Shown one piece after another: positions 7,951 through 18,380 of a stretch of 64,000 bases of DNA. The DNA lies in the NCBI RefSeq assembly GCF_026339935.1, contig NZ_JAPEPX010000001.1, positions 2,214,501 to 2,278,500 on the forward strand. Reading direction: 5' to 3'. Source of the DNA: Streptomyces sp. NBC_01551 (GTDB lineage: Bacteria > Actinomycetota > Actinomycetes > Streptomycetales > Streptomycetaceae). Every line of letters begins with the position of its first letter. Position 1 is the first letter of the stretch. Below the pieces are notes generated by a model. The model did not search any database, was not told where the DNA came from, and saw only the letters and a list, made by a program, of their open reading frames with translations. The translations under genes and the position numbers were made by a program.

Positions 7951-8024
7951 GCGCCGCTAGCTCAGTTGGTTAGAGCAGCTGACTCTTAATCAGCGGGTCC
8001 GGGGTTCGAGTCCCTGGCGGCGCA
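7951..8024 (+). tRNA. tRNA-Lys (anticodon CTT), copy 1
   Basis: 74-nt cloverleaf: acceptor GCGCCGC pairs with GCGGCGC, anticodon loop CTCTTAA gives CTT, and the T-loop is GGTTCGAGTCC. CCA is not encoded. Identical in sequence to the copies at 15792-15865 (minus) and 23483-23556. A strong terminator follows. Confidence 0.98.
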
Positions 8025-8030
8025 CAGACG

Positions 8031-8070
8031 GAAGAAGCCCTCCGCAGCGAAAGCTGCGGAGGGCTTCTTC
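8031..8070 (+). terminator. Terminator after tRNA-Lys copy 1
   Basis: 18-bp perfect stem closed by GAAA (arm GAAGAAGCCCTCCGCAGC). It sits between the tRNA and the convergent M6 protease and should act in both directions. Confidence 0.9.
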
Positions 8071-8121
8071 GTTGCGCCGGCGGTCTGCGCCACCAGGAGA
8101 CCGCCGGACGACATCGGGCCG

Positions 8122-9357
8122 CTAGGTCGTGATTTTGACCGTGTACGCGCCGGACTGGGTCCGGTCGGCCACCTCGATGGTGATCCGCTCGCCCGGCACC
8201 GTGAACGTCTCCCCCACCTCCAGCGGCGCGTCCGCCAGCGGCGGGTAGACCGAGCGGTCCCAGCAGGCCTCCGAGTCCGGATGCGCGTCCAGCACCTCGA
8301 TCGGGCCGCCGCCCGAGGCCGCCTCGTTGCGGACCCGGTAGACCAGGACCCCCTCCGTGCAGGTGTCCCCGTCGTTTCCGGCGGAACCCCGCGCCTCGAC
8401 GGCGATCGCGCTGCCGGCGCCCGTACGGACGACCGCGAGCCGGGTCCCGCCGGTGCCGCCCGGCAGCGGGGCCTCGGCGAGCGGCTGGAGGGTGTGCAGC
8501 GAGGAGCCGGACTGCACGCAGTCCACCTGCGAGGCGTCCAGCCAGCCCAGCTTCCACTTGTGCCAGGCGAACAGGTCCGGGGCCATCCCGAACTGGCTGC
8601 CCATGACGTCCCAGTCTCCGACGTAGGTGTCCCAGTCGCCCTTGCCGTCCGAGGGCCGGTGATAGAGGTCGGGCAGGTCGAAGACGTGCCCGGTCTCGTG
8701 GGCCAGCACGTTGCGGTCCGGCGGGTGCTGCTCGAAGACGGTGACGATCCGCCGCAGCTCGGTGCCGTCGGCCGTCAGGGGGCGGTCGAAGTTGACGACC
8801 TTCGTGGCGTCGGAGTCCACCCCGGGCGCGTCCGGGTCGGCGACGAAGTACACGACGTCGTACTTGCCGAAGTCCACCTCCGGGTCGGCGCTCGCGACCG
8901 CGTCCCGCAGGTAGGCCGCCCGGTCCTCGGGGGCCCAGTCGCGCTGTATCCCGTACGCGGTCGACGGCTTGGGCATCCGGATCCACTGCCTCTGCGGGTG
9001 CGGGACCAGCCGGAACCGTCCGTACGAGGCGCGCTCGAAGAACTCGCTGGTGGCGGGGAAGTAGTCGCGGGTCAGTTCCGCGGGCGTGAGGGCGGTCCGG
9101 TGGTCGGGGAAGGAGAGGAAGACCATGACGGCGTTGAGGGTGCGCTCGGGCCTGGGGTACGCGGCGTTCCAGGTGTCCAGGCCCAGCGAGTGGTGCGCGG
9201 CCGTCCGGCTCAGCGCGCACGGTCCGGCCCCGGGTTGGGCCACCGCGGGGCCCGCGACGAGCGACATCGCGGCGAGCGCCGCCAGGGACGTCACCCCGGC
9301 CGCGGCGCTGCGCAGGCGGGAGCGGTCCACTCCCCCGGGTGTCTGCTGTCGCGGCAC
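8122..9357 (-). CDS. Secreted M6-family (immune inhibitor A-like) metalloprotease
   Basis: 411 residues. A twin-arginine-free signal peptide of about 40 residues (LAALAAMSLVAGPAVAQ) directs secretion. The zinc motif HETGH is in VLAHETGHVFDLPDLY, and WDVMGSQFGMAPD supplies the downstream Met-turn/Gly-rich segment of M6 peptidases. The C-terminal ~100 residues form a beta-rich domain ending at TVKITT. M6 enzymes are exported zinc endopeptidases that degrade environmental proteins. It is convergent with tRNA-Lys copy 1 and divergent from the GGDEF/EAL gene over a 344-base promoter region. Confidence 0.85.
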   Translation of the reverse strand: MPRQQTPGGVDRSRLRSAAAGVTSLAALAAMSLVAGPAVAQPGAGPCALSRTAAHHSLGLDTWNAAYPRPERTLNAVMVFLSFPDHRTALTPAELTRDYFPATSEFFERASYGRFRLVPHPQRQWIRMPKPSTAYGIQRDWAPEDRAAYLRDAVASADPEVDFGKYDVVYFVADPDAPGVDSDATKVVNFDRPLTADGTELRRIVTVFEQHPPDRNVLAHETGHVFDLPDLYHRPSDGKGDWDTYVGDWDVMGSQFGMAPDLFAWHKWKLGWLDASQVDCVQSGSSLHTLQPLAEAPLPGGTGGTRLAVVRTGAGSAIAVEARGSAGNDGDTCTEGVLVYRVRNEAASGGGPIEVLDAHPDSEACWDRSVYPPLADAPLEVGETFTVPGERITIEVADRTQSGAYTVKITT

Positions 9358-9701
9358 GTCGACCTCCGGTGGTGGATTGGTACCTTTCTAGCCACCTTGA
9401 GGCGATTGTCTTATTAATGCCCTGTTCCGCTGCCCCACACGAGTGAGCGGTGCGGCAAGTCGGTGACCCCCGGGATTCACGCGGTGCCTACAGAACGTCA
9501 CGATCGATCACGCGAGATCAGGCGAGGTCGGCAGGTGCTCACAGTCGCGCGGAAACGATCGCCCGGCGCCCGGCCGATGAGGCGTCATCACGGCGAAGTG
9601 CCGCGCCCCACACGGCGACGCCGCTGGATAGGGCCGTCCGGTGCCTCTATGATCGGCACACTTTCCTGCACGGACACTCACGAGCACTGCGGGAGCCAAC
9701 G
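9358..9701. other. Gene-free divergent intergenic region
   Basis: 344 bases between the protease and the cyclic-di-GMP gene starts, noticeably less GC-rich near 9390-9420 (cttattaat). It must hold both promoters. I see no convincing operator palindrome and no small gene with an RBS. Confidence 0.5.
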
Positions 9702-11540
9702 GTGAGCGGAACCTCAGAGGGAACCGGTTCGGCGGCCGACAGCATCCTTTCGGCCATTACGGAGCGTCACCCCGCAGTGTCGGCGACGGCAACTCCGTCG
9801 CGGACGGAGTCCGAACTGCGCGACTACCGGGCCGCCTTCAACGCGGCCCATCTGGCGATGGCCGTCGTCGACCGGGGCGGCTACGTCGTCGCCGCCAACG
9901 ACGCCCTCGCCGAGCTGCTCGGCACCGAGCCGCACGCGCTCGTCGAGCAGCACGCCGCCGACCTGGTGGACCTGGCCGCGGAGGCCCGTACCTGGCAGGC
10001 GTACCAGGAGGTGCTGCGCGGCCGGCAGGCCCGGCTGCGCTGCACCCGGCGGCTCAAGCACCCCGACGGGCACTCGCTGTGGACCGAGGTCACCCTCGGG
10101 CCCGTGCCCGGCACGGGCGAAGTCCTGCTGTCGGTCGCCGACATCAGCGACCGGCGCGACCTCCAGGCCCGGCTGCGGCACCTCCAGATGCACGACCCGG
10201 TGACCCGGCTGCCCAACCGGGCGCTGTTCTTCGAGCGGCTCTCCGCCGCCCTGGAGCACTCCTCGTACGAGCAGGGCGGCACGGGCCGGATCGGGCTGTG
10301 CTACCTCGACCTGGACGGGTTCAAGGCGGTCAACGACACCATGGGGCACCGCGTCGGCGACCGGCTGCTGACCGCCGTCGCGGCCCGGCTGACCCAGTGC
10401 GCCGACCAGTCCGGGTACGGGCGTACGGGCGGGCACCTGGTGGCGCGGCTCGGCGGCGACGAGTTCGCCCTGCTGGTCGAGGACTCCACCGGCACCGAGC
10501 AGCTCGCGGACCTGGCGCGCAGCGTGCTGGCCGCCGTACAGGAGCCGTTCGACCTGGCCGGGCAGCGACTGTCGGTCTCCGCGTCGATCGGCGTGGTGGA
10601 GCGGGCCGCCGCGGACACCTCGGCGACCGCGCTGATGCAGGCCGCGGACACCACGCTGTACTGGGCGAAGGCGGACGGAAAGGCCCGCTGGACCCTCTTC
10701 GACCCGGAACGCAACGCCCACCGCATGACGCGGCAGGCGCTCAGCTCGACGCTGCGGCCAGCGGTGGAGCGGGGCGAGTTCGCGCTGGAGTACCAGCCGC
10801 TGGTGGACCTGGAGAGCGGGGCGGTGCGCGGGGTGGAGGCGCTGGTGCGCTGGAACCACCCGCAGTTCGGCACGCTGACGCCGAATCGGTTCATCGGAAT
10901 TGCGGAAGAGGACGGGTCCATCGTCCAGCTGGGCAGCTGGGTGCTCCGGACGGCCTGCCGGCAGGCCCGGCGCTGGCAGATCGAGCAGCCGAGCGACTCC
11001 CCGGTCTTCGTGTCCGTGAACGTCGCGGTGCGGCAGGTGTGGGACTCCGACCTGGTCGGGGACGTGGCGGAGATCCTGGCCGAGACCGGGCTCGCGCCGC
11101 AGCTGCTCCAGCTGGAGCTGACGGAGTCGGCGGTGATGGGCTCGGCGGGGCGGCCCTTGCAGGCGCTCCAGGCACTCAGCGACATGGGGGTGCGGATCGC
11201 CATCGACGACTTCGGCACCGGCTACTCGAACCTGGCCTACCTGAGCCGGCTGCCGGTCTCGGTGCTGAAGCTGGACGGCTCGTTCGTGCGCGGCTTCCGC
11301 TACGACGAGGGCGCGCACCCGAACCCGGCCGACGAGACCATCGTGGAGGCCCTGGTCCAGCTGGCGCACCGGCTGGGCCTGACGGTGACGGCGGAGTGCG
11401 TGGAGACCGCCGGGCAGGCGGCCCGGCTGCGGCGCGTGGGCTGCGACACGGGCCAGGGCTGGCTCTACTCCCGCGCGGTGGCCCCGGAGCTGATCGCCCA
11501 GATGATCGGCACCCGCCCGGGCGCCGACGACCACCGGTAG
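9702..11540 (+). CDS. PAS-GGDEF-EAL cyclic-di-GMP turnover protein
   Basis: 612 residues with no membrane segment. An N-terminal PAS sensor (about 45-170, including HLAMAVVDRGGYVVAAND) precedes a GGDEF domain with an intact RLGGDEFALLVE signature and an EAL domain beginning GVEALVRWNHP. EAL metal and catalytic residues are visible: NVAVRQ, ELTESAV, IDDFGTGYSN, KLDGSF, AECVETAGQ and GCDTGQGWLY. No RxxD inhibitory site lies five residues before GGDEF. It is probably bifunctional and controls the developmental switch through c-di-GMP, as known for streptomycete homologues. I chose the GTG at 9702 because GGAG precedes it; the upstream open frame is intergenic. Confidence 0.9.
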   Translation: MSGTSEGTGSAADSILSAITERHPAVSATATPSRTESELRDYRAAFNAAHLAMAVVDRGGYVVAANDALAELLGTEPHALVEQHAADLVDLAAEARTWQAYQEVLRGRQARLRCTRRLKHPDGHSLWTEVTLGPVPGTGEVLLSVADISDRRDLQARLRHLQMHDPVTRLPNRALFFERLSAALEHSSYEQGGTGRIGLCYLDLDGFKAVNDTMGHRVGDRLLTAVAARLTQCADQSGYGRTGGHLVARLGGDEFALLVEDSTGTEQLADLARSVLAAVQEPFDLAGQRLSVSASIGVVERAAADTSATALMQAADTTLYWAKADGKARWTLFDPERNAHRMTRQALSSTLRPAVERGEFALEYQPLVDLESGAVRGVEALVRWNHPQFGTLTPNRFIGIAEEDGSIVQLGSWVLRTACRQARRWQIEQPSDSPVFVSVNVAVRQVWDSDLVGDVAEILAETGLAPQLLQLELTESAVMGSAGRPLQALQALSDMGVRIAIDDFGTGYSNLAYLSRLPVSVLKLDGSFVRGFRYDEGAHPNPADETIVEALVQLAHRLGLTVTAECVETAGQAARLRRVGCDTGQGWLYSRAVAPELIAQMIGTRPGADDHR

Positions 11541-11548
11541 GGCGCCCC

Positions 11549-11614
11549 CGCCGAGAGCGGGCGCCAGTGCGCCCCGCACCCGGATTCCGGGGCGGGGCGC
11601 AGTGGCTCTCGGCG
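11549..11614. terminator. Nested inverted repeats between convergent genes
   Basis: Outer 10-bp stem CGCCGAGAGC/GCTCTCGGCG and inner 10-bp stem TGCGCCCCGC/GCGGGGCGCA. A bidirectional terminator between the EAL protein and chitinase genes. Confidence 0.8.
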
Positions 11615-11627
11615 CGGGGTGGGGGGA

Positions 11628-13325
<1,698 letters not shown>

Positions 13326-13403
13326 GAACTGACTCCGTGGGGGTGGGAGGGGAAGCGAGAGATCAGGTGGGAGAAGTGATAGCGATCACCCCGCGCCCGA
13401 GTC

Positions 13404-13435
13404 AATGGTTTGGACCAAAGAAGGACTAGACCACT
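13404..13435. promoter_or_regulatory. Two DasR-type/chitinase direct-repeat boxes
   Basis: TGGTTTGGACCA at 13406-13417 and GGACTAGACC at 13423-13432, spaced 17 bases start to start. They resemble the known chitinase promoter repeats and the DasR consensus (ACTGGTCTAGACCACT). GlcN-6-P is the known inducer signal for DasR. Confidence 0.75.
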
Positions 13436-13477
13436 CCCGCGTCAAATCCCCTCGTCAGAGACCTGAGCGCACATCAG

Positions 13478-13529
13478 AAACCGCTCGCCACCCCGGGTGA
13501 CGAGCGGTTTAAGGGTGCCTTCAGGCACC
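13478..13529 (-). terminator. Tandem hairpins downstream of the LLM oxidoreductase
   Basis: AAACCGCTCG/CGAGCGGTTT (10 bp, 13478-13510) followed by GGTGCC-TTCA-GGCACC (13514-13529). Confidence 0.8.
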
Positions 13530-13578
13530 TGCGCGCAAGGTTTCGGCAACAAACCAGCCAAACCCCGTTCGCAATCAA

Positions 13579-14712
13579 TCAGTCACGTTCGGCGGGGAGT
13601 TCCGTCATCCCGTACGCATCTGCGACGAGCTCGTACGACCGCACCCGGGCGGCGCCGCTGTGCGCGTTGACGGTCAGCATCAGCTCGTCGGCGCCCGTCC
13701 GCTTCGCCAGGTCGTCCAGCCCGTCGCAGACCTCGTCGGGGGTGCCGTGGGGGATGTTCGCGAGCCAGCTCTCGGTGAACTCCCGCTCCGCCGGGGAGAA
13801 GGGGTACGCGGCCGCCTCCTCGGGCGTCGGGACCAGCCGCGGCCGGCCGGTGCGCACCAGCAGCGACGACAGCGCGCCCGCGCGGGCCTGGGCGCGGGCC
13901 TCCGCCTCGGTGTCGGCGGCGAGCGCCGCGACGCCGATCACGGCGTACGGGGCATCCAGGACGGCCGACGGGCGGAAGGACTGCCGGTAGAGGTCGAGCG
14001 CGGGCAGGGTCCCGGCGGGCGAGAAGTGGTGGGCGTACGCGAAGGGCAGGCCGAGTTCGCCGGCCAGCCGGGCGCTGTAGCCGGAGGAGCCGAGCAGCCA
14101 GATCGGCGGCCGCCCGGTCAGACCCTGCACGGGCCCGGGTATGGCGTGCACGCGGGAGTACGGGTGCCCGTCGGGGAAGTCGTCGTCGAGGAAGCGGGTG
14201 AGCTCCGAGAGCAGGCGCGGGAACTCGTCCGCGGCTTCGTCGAGGCGCCCGGGCCCGCGCAGCGCGGCCGCCGTGCGCCCGTCGGTGCCGGGTGCGCGGC
14301 CGAGCCCGAGGTCGATGCGGCCCGGGGCCATGGCCTCCAGGGTGCCGAACTGCTCGGCGATGGCGAGCGGGGCGTGGTTGGGCAGCATGACGCCGCCCGA
14401 GCCGAGCCGGATGCGGGAGGTGTGGGCGGCGAGGTGCGCCAGGATCACGGCCGGGGAGGAGCTGGCGACCCCGGGCATGGAGTGGTGCTCGGCGACCCAG
14501 TGGCGCGTGTAGCCGCGGGACTCGGCGAGCCGGGCGATGTCGACACTGGTGCGCAGGGAGGCGTGGGCGGTGCTGCCCGCTCCGACGGTGACGAGGTCCA
14601 GCACGGAGAGCGGCACCGGCGCCCGGCCCCGCACGGTCCCGCGGACCGGGTCCGCGTTCCCCGCCGCCCCCTCGCGCCCCGCGCCCCGACCCGCGTCCCT
14701 GATGTCACTCAT
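13579..14712 (-). CDS. LLM-class (luciferase-like) flavin-dependent oxidoreductase
   Basis: 377 residues. Family signature segments are SRGYTRHWVAEHHSMPGVASS, RIRLGSGGVMLPNHAPL and APGRIDLGLGRAPGTD. These TIM-barrel enzymes use FMNH2 or F420 with O2; the substrate is unknown. The ATG at 14712 follows a GGGAG element, and the ~35 hydrophilic residues before the conserved VLDLVTVGAG are low complexity. Divergent from the IclR regulator gene, whose product may control it through palindromes between them. Confidence 0.88.
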   Translation of the reverse strand: MSDIRDAGRGAGREGAAGNADPVRGTVRGRAPVPLSVLDLVTVGAGSTAHASLRTSVDIARLAESRGYTRHWVAEHHSMPGVASSSPAVILAHLAAHTSRIRLGSGGVMLPNHAPLAIAEQFGTLEAMAPGRIDLGLGRAPGTDGRTAAALRGPGRLDEAADEFPRLLSELTRFLDDDFPDGHPYSRVHAIPGPVQGLTGRPPIWLLGSSGYSARLAGELGLPFAYAHHFSPAGTLPALDLYRQSFRPSAVLDAPYAVIGVAALAADTEAEARAQARAGALSSLLVRTGRPRLVPTPEEAAAYPFSPAEREFTESWLANIPHGTPDEVCDGLDDLAKRTGADELMLTVNAHSGAARVRSYELVADAYGMTELPAERD

Positions 14713-14773
14713 CGTCGCTCCCGTCCCTTTCGATATCCGTACGAAGATGTCGAACCGTGGCGCGGCGCCGGGC

Positions 14774-14828
14774 ATTCCCGGCGCATTCCGGGAATCCTGG
14801 ACCCCGGTCATGCCGGTGGCATATGCCA
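14774..14828. promoter_or_regulatory. Two palindromes in the LLM/IclR divergent region
   Basis: ATTCCCGG-n6-CCGGGAAT (14774-14795) and the perfect 12-mer TGGCATATGCCA (14817-14828). Candidate operators for the adjacent IclR regulator. Confidence 0.5.
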
Positions 14829-14951
14829 AACGAATAGGGCCTGCCAGAGGGACACGATCGAGCCATCAATCTCCCCAACCGGCGCTCCACGTCGGCCTCT
14901 TGATGGCTATCGTGGTAAGGCAAGCGGTAGCAACCTGGTAGGGGGAAAACC

Positions 14952-15710
14952 GTGGCGCTGAAGCCCGAGCCGACCGCGCCGTTCCACTCGGTGCAGTACG
15001 CCCTTCGCGTACTCGAAACGATCGCCCGCCACACCGGCGGTGTGACCGACGTACAGATCGCGCGTGAGACCGGCCTGCCCGCGGTCCATCTCACCCCGAT
15101 GCTGCTCATGCTGCGCCGGGAAGGGTACGTGCTCCAGGTGTCGGACGGCGCGTACGCGATAGGTGATTCCCTCGTGCTGCTCGGCTCGGGGATCGATCGC
15201 CAGCAGGCGCTCCAGGACAAGCTCCAGGAGACCCTGGACCGGCTGCGGGACTCCGTCGGCGCGGCGGTCTACATCAGCCGGTACGTGGACGGCGAGGTCA
15301 GGATCACGCAGTTCGCGGACAGCCCGCGCACCCCGAAGGTGCACGAGTGGGTCGACTTCCGCTCGGCGGCGCACGCCAGCGCGGTCGGCAAGTGCCTGCT
15401 GACACAGCTCGACCAGAACGGTCGGCGCGACCACCTGTCCCGCCACAAGATCGCGCGGCTCACGTCGAAGACGATCGTGAACGAGCGGATCCTGTTCTCG
15501 AAGCTCGACGCCCAGCCCGCCACGGTTCCTGTGCTCGACCTCCAGGAGTACGCCGTCGGCACGGTCTGCGCGGCGGTGCCGATCACGGCGGGCGCATCGG
15601 TCGGCTGCCTGGCCCTGTCGATGCCGGTCGAGCACGCGCACCGGCTGCGGGCCGCCGCGGACGCGCTGAACCGGAAGGCCGCGCCGCTGCTGCTGTCGCT
15701 GACGCTCTGA
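14952..15710 (+). CDS. IclR-family transcriptional regulator
   Basis: 252 residues, GTG start 6 bases after AGGGGG. The N-terminal winged helix (ALRVLETIARHTGGVTDVQIARETGLPA) binds DNA; the C-terminal effector domain holds EWVDFRSAAHASAVGKCLL, EYAVGTVCAAVPIT and CLALSMPVEHAHRL. The effector is unknown. A gene divergent from an IclR member is often its target, here the LLM oxidoreductase. Confidence 0.9.
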   Translation: MALKPEPTAPFHSVQYALRVLETIARHTGGVTDVQIARETGLPAVHLTPMLLMLRREGYVLQVSDGAYAIGDSLVLLGSGIDRQQALQDKLQETLDRLRDSVGAAVYISRYVDGEVRITQFADSPRTPKVHEWVDFRSAAHASAVGKCLLTQLDQNGRRDHLSRHKIARLTSKTIVNERILFSKLDAQPATVPVLDLQEYAVGTVCAAVPITAGASVGCLALSMPVEHAHRLRAAADALNRKAAPLLLSLTL

Positions 15711-15747
15711 GGCGGGTGCGGGGCGGGGTCGCACACCCCGGAAAACA

Positions 15748-15785
15748 CTTCGGGCGGTTCCCGGTGAACCGGAAACCGCCCGAAG
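15748..15785. terminator. Terminator between IclR gene and tRNA-Lys copy 2
   Basis: CTTCGGGCGGTT/AACCGCCCGAAG, 12-bp outer stem with a further CCGG/CCGG pair inside. Serves both convergent transcripts. Confidence 0.85.
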
Positions 15786-15791
15786 GACAGG

Positions 15792-15865
15792 TGCGCCGCC
15801 AGGGACTCGAACCCCGGACCCGCTGATTAAGAGTCAGCTGCTCTAACCAACTGAGCTAGCGGCGC
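15792..15865 (-). tRNA. tRNA-Lys (anticodon CTT), copy 2
   Basis: Same 74-nt sequence as copy 1, on the minus strand. The upstream flank CTCTGTCAGCAG is shared with copy 3. Confidence 0.98.
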
Positions 15866-15941
15866 CTGCTGACAGAGAAAATACTACCCGGTCCCGAGGG
15901 GTGCTCAAAACCAATACCCCCCGGGCCGGGCGAGGGCGTGA

Positions 15942-16646
15942 TCACCAGGTGGTCACGACTTGCGAATCCTCCTCGGTGCGCACGCCGACCGTGCCGGTGT
16001 CCCCGTAGATCTCGTGCCGCCACGCGCCGAACACCGCGGCGATCCGGCGGGCGTCCTCGGCCAGGCCCTTGCCGACGCTCCCGGTGGAGAAGGTGACCCA
16101 GGCCTCGGAGGTCTTCGCCGTCTTGCGGACCCGGACCTCTTTGACGCCGTTGCGCGCAACGAAGTGGTCCGCGTCGGTGCGGTGGGCGGCGTAGTACGCG
16201 TTGAAGTCGCGGGTCATGTCGTACCAGCCGGCCACGACGGCGCAGGGGGCCGCCGCGCTGCCGTCGGTGGGGACGTTCGGGCCGCCGGTGTCCTCCTCGG
16301 TGGGGACGTCGGGTGTGCCGGTGTCTTCCTCGGTCGGGATGTTCGGGGTACCCGTGTCCTCCTCCGTCGGGATGTTCGGCGTGCCGGTGTCCTCCTCGGT
16401 CGGAATATTCGGCGTGCCGGTGTCCTCCTCCGTCGGGATGTTCGGGGTACCCGTGTCCTCCTCCGTCGGGAGGTTCGGGGTGCAGGTCGGCGCGGCCGGG
16501 GCCGCGGAGGGCGGGGCCGCCGCGGTCTGGCCCGCCACGCGGGTGCCGCAGGCTGCCAGCGCGAGGCAGCAGAGGCCCGTCGCGGCCAGCCGTGCGGTCG
16601 CGGCAAGGGTTGCGGAAAGGCTCGTGGAAACAGCTGTCATGGTCAT
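15942..16646 (-). CDS. Lipoprotein with tandem 11-residue acidic repeats
   Basis: 234 residues; family not recognised. A signal peptide with lipobox LAAC (CCLALAACGTRV) predicts lipidation. About seven tandem units of TPNIPTEEDTG (variants NL, DV, NV) follow, encoded by 33-bp repeats at 16265-16489, then a ~100-residue globular domain containing YDMTRDFNAYYAAHRTDADH and KTSEAWVTFSTGSVGKGLAED. The acidic Pro/Thr repeat probably spaces the domain away from the membrane or wall. Two near-adjacent ATGs (16646, 16640) could start it. Confidence 0.75.
   Translation of the reverse strand: MTMTAVSTSLSATLAATARLAATGLCCLALAACGTRVAGQTAAAPPSAAPAAPTCTPNLPTEEDTGTPNIPTEEDTGTPNIPTEEDTGTPNIPTEEDTGTPNIPTEEDTGTPDVPTEEDTGGPNVPTDGSAAAPCAVVAGWYDMTRDFNAYYAAHRTDADHFVARNGVKEVRVRKTAKTSEAWVTFSTGSVGKGLAEDARRIAAVFGAWRHEIYGDTGTVGVRTEEDSQVVTTW
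16265..16489 (-). repeat. Seven in-frame ~33-bp tandem repeats inside the lipoprotein gene
   Basis: Units differ mainly at third codon positions (ATCCCG, ATTCCG), so selection appears to hold the peptide TPNIPTEEDTG. Not a CRISPR array: no spacers. Confidence 0.9.
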
Positions 16647-16693
16647 CCCCCCGTTTCTCCGTGAAGAGGGGCCACGGCCCCCGGGGGTTCCCG

Positions 16694-18364
16694 CTAGCGG
16701 TCCAGGAGCTCGGCCCGGCCCTGCGCCTCGTACGCCGCGAGGAGGTCCGCCAGCGCCTCCGGGTCCAGCGGGCGGTAGCCCGTGGCGCCGGGCGGGGACC
16801 ACCAGACCGGGTCCGGGGCGGCGCGGAAACCTGCCTTGCGCAGGCCGACCCGGTGGACCTTGTTCGTGGCCGTGGTCGGCATGGCCCCGACGATCCGGAC
16901 GTAGCGCGGGGACATCTTCGTACCGAGGTCCGGCTGGGCGGCGAGGAACGCGGCGAAGGCCTCCGGGTCGAAGACGGCGCCTTCACGCAGGGCCACGGCG
17001 GCCATCACCTGGTCGCCCGCCACCTCGTCGGGCACCGCGTAGACGGCGACGGCCGCCGCCTCGGACCAGCGGGCCAGGATGTTCTCGATCACCGCCGCGG
17101 CCAGGTTCTCGCTGTCGACGCGGAGCCGGTCGTCGGTGCGGCCCGCGAAGTAGAGGAACCCGGCGGGGTCGCGGAAGAAGAGGTCCCCCGTCCAGTACCA
17201 GCCGTCGCGGGTCCGGGCGGCCTCCGCGCCGGGGTTGCGCCAGTAGCCCTCGAAGAGGCTGCGGCCCCGGTTGACCAGCTCCCCGATGGCCTCGTCCCCG
17301 TTGGCCAGGCGGCCCCGCGCGTCCAGGACGGCCGGCGGGCACTCCGCGCCCGTGTCGGGGTCGATCACCGCCAGGTCGTCCCCGGCGCCCGCCCGGCCCA
17401 GGGCCCCGGGCGGGGTGTCCGGTGTGCGCACGACGGAGGCGCCGCCTTCGGTGGCCCCGTAGCCCTCGACCAGCCGGACCCCGAACCGCTCGGCGAAGCG
17501 GGCCGCGTCCACCGCCCCGGCCTCGGTGCCGAAGCCGAGGCGCAGGGTGTGCTCGCGGTCGTCGGGGCGGGGCTCGGTGGCCAGGAGGTACTGCACGGCC
17601 CGGCCGACGTACGTGAAGTACGTCGCCCCGTAGGCCCGTACGTCGTCCAGGAACGCGGTCGCCGAGAAGCGGCGGCGCAGCGCCACCGGGGCCCCGCCGA
17701 CGAGGGCCGGGAGCCAGTCGGCGATGACGGCGTTGCCGTGGAAGAGCGGCATGCAGATGTAGTGGACGTCGTCCGGGGTGACCGAGAACTGGCGGGCCAG
17801 GGAGTCCCCGGCGGCGGCGAGCCGGCCCTGGGTGCAGATGGCGGCCTTGGGGGCGCCGGTGGAGCCGGAGGTGAAGTAGAGGAGCAGCCGGGTGCCCGGG
17901 CCCGGGGCGGCGATCGCGGCCTCGCCGGGCTTGGCGGCGGCGTACGGGGCGAGGAGGGCCTCGTACTCCTCGGTGTCGGTCACGAGGATCCGTACGCCGG
18001 GCAGGTCGAGCCCGCGCAGCAGCGGCAGGTGGGCGCGCTCGGTGACCAGGATCCGGCAGTCGGTGTGCAGGATGTCGCGGGCGAGCTCGGGGCCGCGCCG
18101 GGTCGGGTTGATCCCGGCGACGGCGGCCCCGGCGAGGGCCGCCGCGCCGAGCCAGAACGGGAACTCGGGGGTGTTGTCGAGCAGCACCCCCAGGTGCGGC
18201 TCCGCCCCCGGCGGCAGGAGGTCGACGAGCAGCGCGGCGCGCGCGGCGGCCTCCTGGGCGGTCCGGTGGCGGCTGAGGACGGTGTGCTCGCTCTTCAGCC
18301 CGGGCCGGTGGTCGCCCCATTGGCACGCGATGAGCTCCGCGACGGTTTCGGGTGTCGTCCGCAT
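16694..18364 (-). CDS. AMP-dependent acyl-CoA synthetase (FadD-like)
   Basis: 556 residues. The adenylate-forming core is intact: P-loop LYFTSGSTGAPKAA, A5 VEGYGATEGG, A7 GWYWTGDLFF, and the late lysine motif TATNKVHRVGLRK. The hinge region reads FAGRTDDRLRVDSENL, a variant of the usual GRxxDxIKxxG. Such enzymes activate fatty or other carboxylic acids to acyl-CoA by way of acyl-AMP. The long N-terminal region and no signal fit the FadD17/FATP-like branch. It lies downstream of the LPMO gene, separated by a hairpin, so it is probably a separate transcript. Confidence 0.88.
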   Translation of the reverse strand: MRTTPETVAELIACQWGDHRPGLKSEHTVLSRHRTAQEAAARAALLVDLLPPGAEPHLGVLLDNTPEFPFWLGAAALAGAAVAGINPTRRGPELARDILHTDCRILVTERAHLPLLRGLDLPGVRILVTDTEEYEALLAPYAAAKPGEAAIAAPGPGTRLLLYFTSGSTGAPKAAICTQGRLAAAGDSLARQFSVTPDDVHYICMPLFHGNAVIADWLPALVGGAPVALRRRFSATAFLDDVRAYGATYFTYVGRAVQYLLATEPRPDDREHTLRLGFGTEAGAVDAARFAERFGVRLVEGYGATEGGASVVRTPDTPPGALGRAGAGDDLAVIDPDTGAECPPAVLDARGRLANGDEAIGELVNRGRSLFEGYWRNPGAEAARTRDGWYWTGDLFFRDPAGFLYFAGRTDDRLRVDSENLAAAVIENILARWSEAAAVAVYAVPDEVAGDQVMAAVALREGAVFDPEAFAAFLAAQPDLGTKMSPRYVRIVGAMPTTATNKVHRVGLRKAGFRAAPDPVWWSPPGATGYRPLDPEALADLLAAYEAQGRAELLDR

Positions 18365-18380
18365 GCCGCCGGAGGGTAGC

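Noticed and set aside
7951..8024. tRNA-Lys as an integration site for a mobile element
   Set aside because: No integrase, no partial tRNA repeat and no composition change next to any of the three tRNA genes. All three copies are full length.
9450..9701. N-terminal extension of the GGDEF/EAL protein
   Set aside because: The upstream codons lack PAS or membrane features, and GGAG precedes the GTG at 9702.
16265..16489. CRISPR-like array of ~33-bp repeats
   Set aside because: No spacers: the units are contiguous, in frame and encode TPNIPTEEDTG; variation is synonymous. There are no cas genes.
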